From Bacteroidales bacterium (lineage in GTDB: Bacteria > Bacteroidota > Bacteroidia > Bacteroidales > Paludibacteraceae), in the NCBI GenBank assembly GCA_015061165.1, contig SUXC01000017.1, forward strand, positions 1-61,481: 61,481 nt of DNA, in the 5' to 3' direction. The notes beneath the pieces were generated by a model. That model worked only from the letters and a program-made list of their open reading frames with translations, had not been told where the DNA came from and made no database searches. Positions 59,370 to 61,481 of the stretch are shown here, piece by piece. The position numbers were made by a program, and so were the translations under genes. Every line of letters starts with the position of its first letter. Within the stretch, counting starts at the first letter, position 1.

Positions 59370-60641
59370 ATGAATATGTTAGCAATTTTATATTCTGTAG
59401 GAGTTTTCCTTGCTGTGATTCTCCTGTTAGTAGTGATTCTTTTGGTAGCTAAGAAATACCTCGTTCCTTCGGGCGACGTGAAAGTGGTTATCAACGGTGA
59501 TAAGGAATACCATATCCCTGCTGGTGGCACATTGCTCGGCGCTATGGGCGAAGCAGGTGTACACTTGCCATCTGCTTGTGGTGGTAAAGGTTCTTGCGGT
59601 CAATGTAAATGCCAAGTGCTCGAAGGTGGTGGCGAGATCCTCCCTACTGAGACAGTTCACTTCACCCGCAAACAACAAAAAGACCACTGGCGTCTTGGTT
59701 GCCAAGTGAAAGTGAAAGGCGATATGCAACTCAAGTTAGACGAGTCTGTACTCGGCGTTAAGGAATGGGAGTGCACCGTTATCAGCAACCGCAACGTGGC
59801 TACCTTTATCAAGGAGTTCAAAGTGCAATTGCCTCCAGGCGAGCACATGGACTTCGTACCTGGTTCTTATGCACAAATCCTCATCCCTGAGTACGATATC
59901 GATTACAACAATTTCGACCGCGAGTTGATTGGTGACTTGTATGTACCAGCATGGGAGAAGTTCGGACTCTTTGGCTTGAAGCAAAAGAATACTGAGGCTA
60001 CTGTGCGTGCTTACTCTATGGCCAACTACCCAGACGAGGGTGATATCATCACGTTGACTGTGCGTATTGCTACCCCACCATTCAAACCAAAAGAGCAAGG
60101 TCCTGGCTTCATGGATGTACCATGTGGTATTGCTTCTACGTATATCTTCAACCTCAAACCAGGTGATAAGGTGACTATGTCAGGTCCTTATGGTGATTTC
60201 CACCCAATCTTCGATAGCAAGCGCGAGATGATTTGGGTAGGTGGTGGTGCTGGTATGGCTCCATTGCGTGCACAGATCATGCACATGTTGAAGACCTTGC
60301 ACACTCGTGATCGTGAGATGCACTATTTCTATGGTGCTCGTGCTATTGATGAGGTATTCTTCATGGAGGATTTCTTGGCATTGGAGAAGGAGTATCCCAA
60401 CTTCCATTTCCACTTGGCATTGGACCGTCCAGATCCTAAGGCAGACGCTTTGGGTGTTAAATATACCGCTGGCTTCATTGCTCCAGTCTTGGGCGACACC
60501 TATCTGAAGCAACACGACGCTCCAGAGGACATCGAGTACTACCTCTGCGGCCCTCCTATGATGGCAAAGACAGTACTTGACCTGCTCCACTCACTGGGTG
60601 TAGAGGACGACATGATCATGTTTGACAATTTCGGAGGATAA
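59370..60641 (+). CDS. nqrF: Na+-translocating NADH-quinone reductase subunit F
   Basis: NqrF (423 aa) is the NADH-oxidising subunit: one N-terminal membrane helix (residues 4-27), a 2Fe-2S ferredoxin domain with ligands Cys70, Cys76, Cys79 and Cys111 (SACGGKGSCGQCKC and LGCQV), an FAD domain with RAYSMANYP, and the NADH site GGGAGMAPLRAQI with YYLCGPPMM near the end. Length is normal. Last gene of the operon; a folded non-coding region follows. Confidence 0.97.
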   Translation: MNMLAILYSVGVFLAVILLLVVILLVAKKYLVPSGDVKVVINGDKEYHIPAGGTLLGAMGEAGVHLPSACGGKGSCGQCKCQVLEGGGEILPTETVHFTRKQQKDHWRLGCQVKVKGDMQLKLDESVLGVKEWECTVISNRNVATFIKEFKVQLPPGEHMDFVPGSYAQILIPEYDIDYNNFDRELIGDLYVPAWEKFGLFGLKQKNTEATVRAYSMANYPDEGDIITLTVRIATPPFKPKEQGPGFMDVPCGIASTYIFNLKPGDKVTMSGPYGDFHPIFDSKREMIWVGGGAGMAPLRAQIMHMLKTLHTRDREMHYFYGARAIDEVFFMEDFLALEKEYPNFHFHLALDRPDPKADALGVKYTAGFIAPVLGDTYLKQHDAPEDIEYYLCGPPMMAKTVLDLLHSLGVEDDMIMFDNFGG

Positions 60642-60643
60642 GG

Positions 60644-60960
60644 ACGCATACGAAATGTAGATTGCCTATTCTCGCAATAGGTGGCTTGTAGCCACATTAT
60701 AGACAACCGCTCTGTAAATCAGGTGCTCGCACATGAGAGAACAGAGCGGTTGTTTATAATATCGAACCTATTGGTTCGTTTGCGATAATAGGCAATCGCA
60801 ATGAAGTATGCGCAAAAGTGAGCGGATCGAATTTCGGGATGAAGAACGTCCTGAATGGACGTTCGATAGTGAGCGCCTGACATAACTCCTATGGCAGGAA
60901 TAAAGCGAACGGGAGAACAAAATCAAGGCGGCGTCCGAACTTCGGAGGTTAATCCGTAGG
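60644..60960 (+). ncRNA. Strongly folded region downstream of nqrF, possible structured RNA
   Basis: Nested stems: CGCATAC/GTATGCG (60645-60651 with 60806-60812), GATTGCCTATT/AATAGGCAATC (60660-60670 with 60787-60797), then three arms of a multi-branch: GTGGC/GCCAC (60681-60695), a 19-pair stem TTATAGACAACCGCTCTGT with 60741-60759, and CGAACC/GGTTCG (60763-60778). A further hairpin is GAACGTCC/GGACGTTC (60844-60864). No promoter seen; probably the 3' part of the nqr transcript or a mobile folded element. It lacks the conserved sequences I know for RNase P RNA or tmRNA. Identity unknown. Confidence 0.55.
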
Positions 60961-60972
60961 ATTTAATAAAGA

Positions 60973-61007
60973 TAGAGGGCTCACAAAACGAGTCCTCTAT
61001 TTTTATT
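60973..61007 (+). terminator. Terminator of nqr operon / folded RNA
   Basis: TAGAGGGCTC (60973-60982) pairs with GAGTCCTCTA (60990-60999), one G-T pair, then T-rich tail. Confidence 0.9.
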
Positions 61008-61213
61008 TACCCTATTGATTCCCGAAGGTATCAACAATATTTTGACTACCTAACACTTTTGTAGCCATCTTCCAACCATCTTAACCGTTACCATTCCGAT
61101 TGCATTTTATAACTATCCTGCACTTTCCTCGTAGTTTGCGTGCATGTTTACAGCTTTGTTTAGGGTAAATTTTATATCTTTGATAAAATTTGTTTACAAA
61201 ATTTCTTCTATTC

Positions 61214-61244
61214 TTGGTCAATTCAAAAAAAAGTATTACCTTTG
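61214..61244 (+). promoter_or_regulatory. Promoter of gene beyond window end
   Basis: -33 TTG at 61214-61216, -7 TACCTTTG at 61237-61244, 20-base spacing. Confidence 0.75.
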
Positions 61245-61250
61245 CAGCGC

Positions 61251-61481
61251 GAAACCCAACGAAGGGATGTCTGCGCATCGGCGGAGGGTTTTGCAGACAT
61301 ATTAAAAAGGCGTTTATTGCGCTCTGTTCTGACACTCAGAAATCTCGCAAATTTCAGAAACGTTCGGGACTTAGCAACGATAGATGTCCTACGGGATATA
61401 GATTATCCCTCTTGTGCCTATTTTGGTACGTCTTTTGCGTATATACGTATGCGCACACGCGTACCTTAACTATGTAGCACG
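61251..61481 (+). other. Long structured 5' leader, gene outside window
   Basis: From the expected transcription start to the window end no convincing gene is seen. The leader folds: ATGTCTGC (61266-61273) with GCAGACAT (61293-61300), a short open frame (MSAHRRRVLQTY) inside that stem, and GGGATA/TATCCC at about 61394-61411. Towards the end it becomes rich in TACG/GCGT. The open frames here show no family resemblance. The preceding 61008-61213 also holds nothing that I can support. Confidence 0.5.

Noticed and set aside
60644..61007. RNase P RNA or tmRNA
   Set aside because: The conserved GAGGAAAGUCC-type core and the tRNA-like 3' end with a tag frame are not present.
61081..61335. Minus-strand open frame near the end
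   Set aside because: Crosses the promoter at 61214-61244 and A/T-rich non-coding sequence; no family resemblance.

Overview
The window is a piece of chromosome from a member of the Bacteroidales (phylum Bacteroidota). The evidence is the gene content: a type IX secretion plug-type protein, NqrA-F, a Bacteroidales-type LptC block next to coaX, DUF3990/DUF3791 genes, and many lipoproteins. It is also the promoter form: a -33 TTTG or TTG about 20 bases from a -7 box TAnnTTTG (usually TACCTTTG or TAATTTTG) recurs in front of many genes. Family and genus cannot be decided from the sequence alone.

Layout. 0-2.2 kb: a small phage-lysis-like cassette (two copies of an unknown small protein, a one- or two-span membrane protein, a DUF5675 protein, a spanin-like lipoprotein) ending in a strong terminator. 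2.2-2.7 kb: hairpins, a tandem direct repeat and tRNA-Ser(CGA). 2.8-7.5 kb: mfd and an aminotransferase, divergent. 7.5-7.8 kb: tRNA-Thr(CGT) with a duplicated 3' end. 8-18 kb: envelope and lipid genes (T9SS plug protein, acyl-CoA/AMP ligase, coaX, outer membrane protein, TPR protein, lptC, CoA-transferase). 18-21.3 kb: a GH3 protein, a PlsC-like acyltransferase and a phosphopantetheinyl transferase. 21.4-25.8 kb: lon and aspS. 25.8-26.8 kb: a DUF3791-DUF3990-DUF3791 cassette directly upstream of aspS. 26.8-39.4 kb: a mixed accessory region with a methyltransferase, a short Asp-box-like repeat protein, threonine aldolase, a rhodanese lipoprotein, an HNH nuclease between two proteins that share a TG..W repeat, two divergent Fic enzymes, and umuDC. 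39.5-54.4 kb: ffh, ettA, asnA, an NhaC-type antiporter, pnuC, a Big_5-type lipoprotein, a polysaccharide deacetylase, a ROK kinase with a sugar MFS transporter, a DPP4-type peptidase and a secreted protein. 54.6-60.6 kb: the complete nqrABCDEF operon. 60.6-61.5 kb: a strongly folded non-coding stretch, a terminator, then a promoter with a structured leader whose gene lies outside the window.

Three things stand out. First, NqrC is a three-part protein: an N-terminal rubredoxin-like zinc-ribbon/iron site, the normal anchored FMN domain, and a C-terminal segment that matches the TonB-receptor plug signature of SusC-type proteins. Second, the window is full of degenerate tandem arrays with a 7-base unit (sometimes 8, 9, 11 or 14). 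Many sit directly against start codons, and several lie in frame inside proteins, so that unrelated proteins (Mfd and UmuC) contain the same array-encoded peptide GERQEA. Third, there are folded repeat elements: a nested palindrome of about 115 bases inside the DUF5675 gene with a partial copy at 10.8 kb, and duplicated 3' tRNA ends at both tRNA loci.

How the genes work together: Nqr makes a sodium gradient by oxidising NADH, and the NhaC-type antiporter can use or balance it. The 8-21 kb block is mostly envelope and acyl-lipid biogenesis. The ROK kinase, sugar transporter, deacetylase and DPP4 peptidase form a minus-strand nutrient and cell-surface group. The 26-39 kb region carries candidate conflict or stress genes (ART-like toxin cassette, Fic pair, HNH nuclease, UmuDC).
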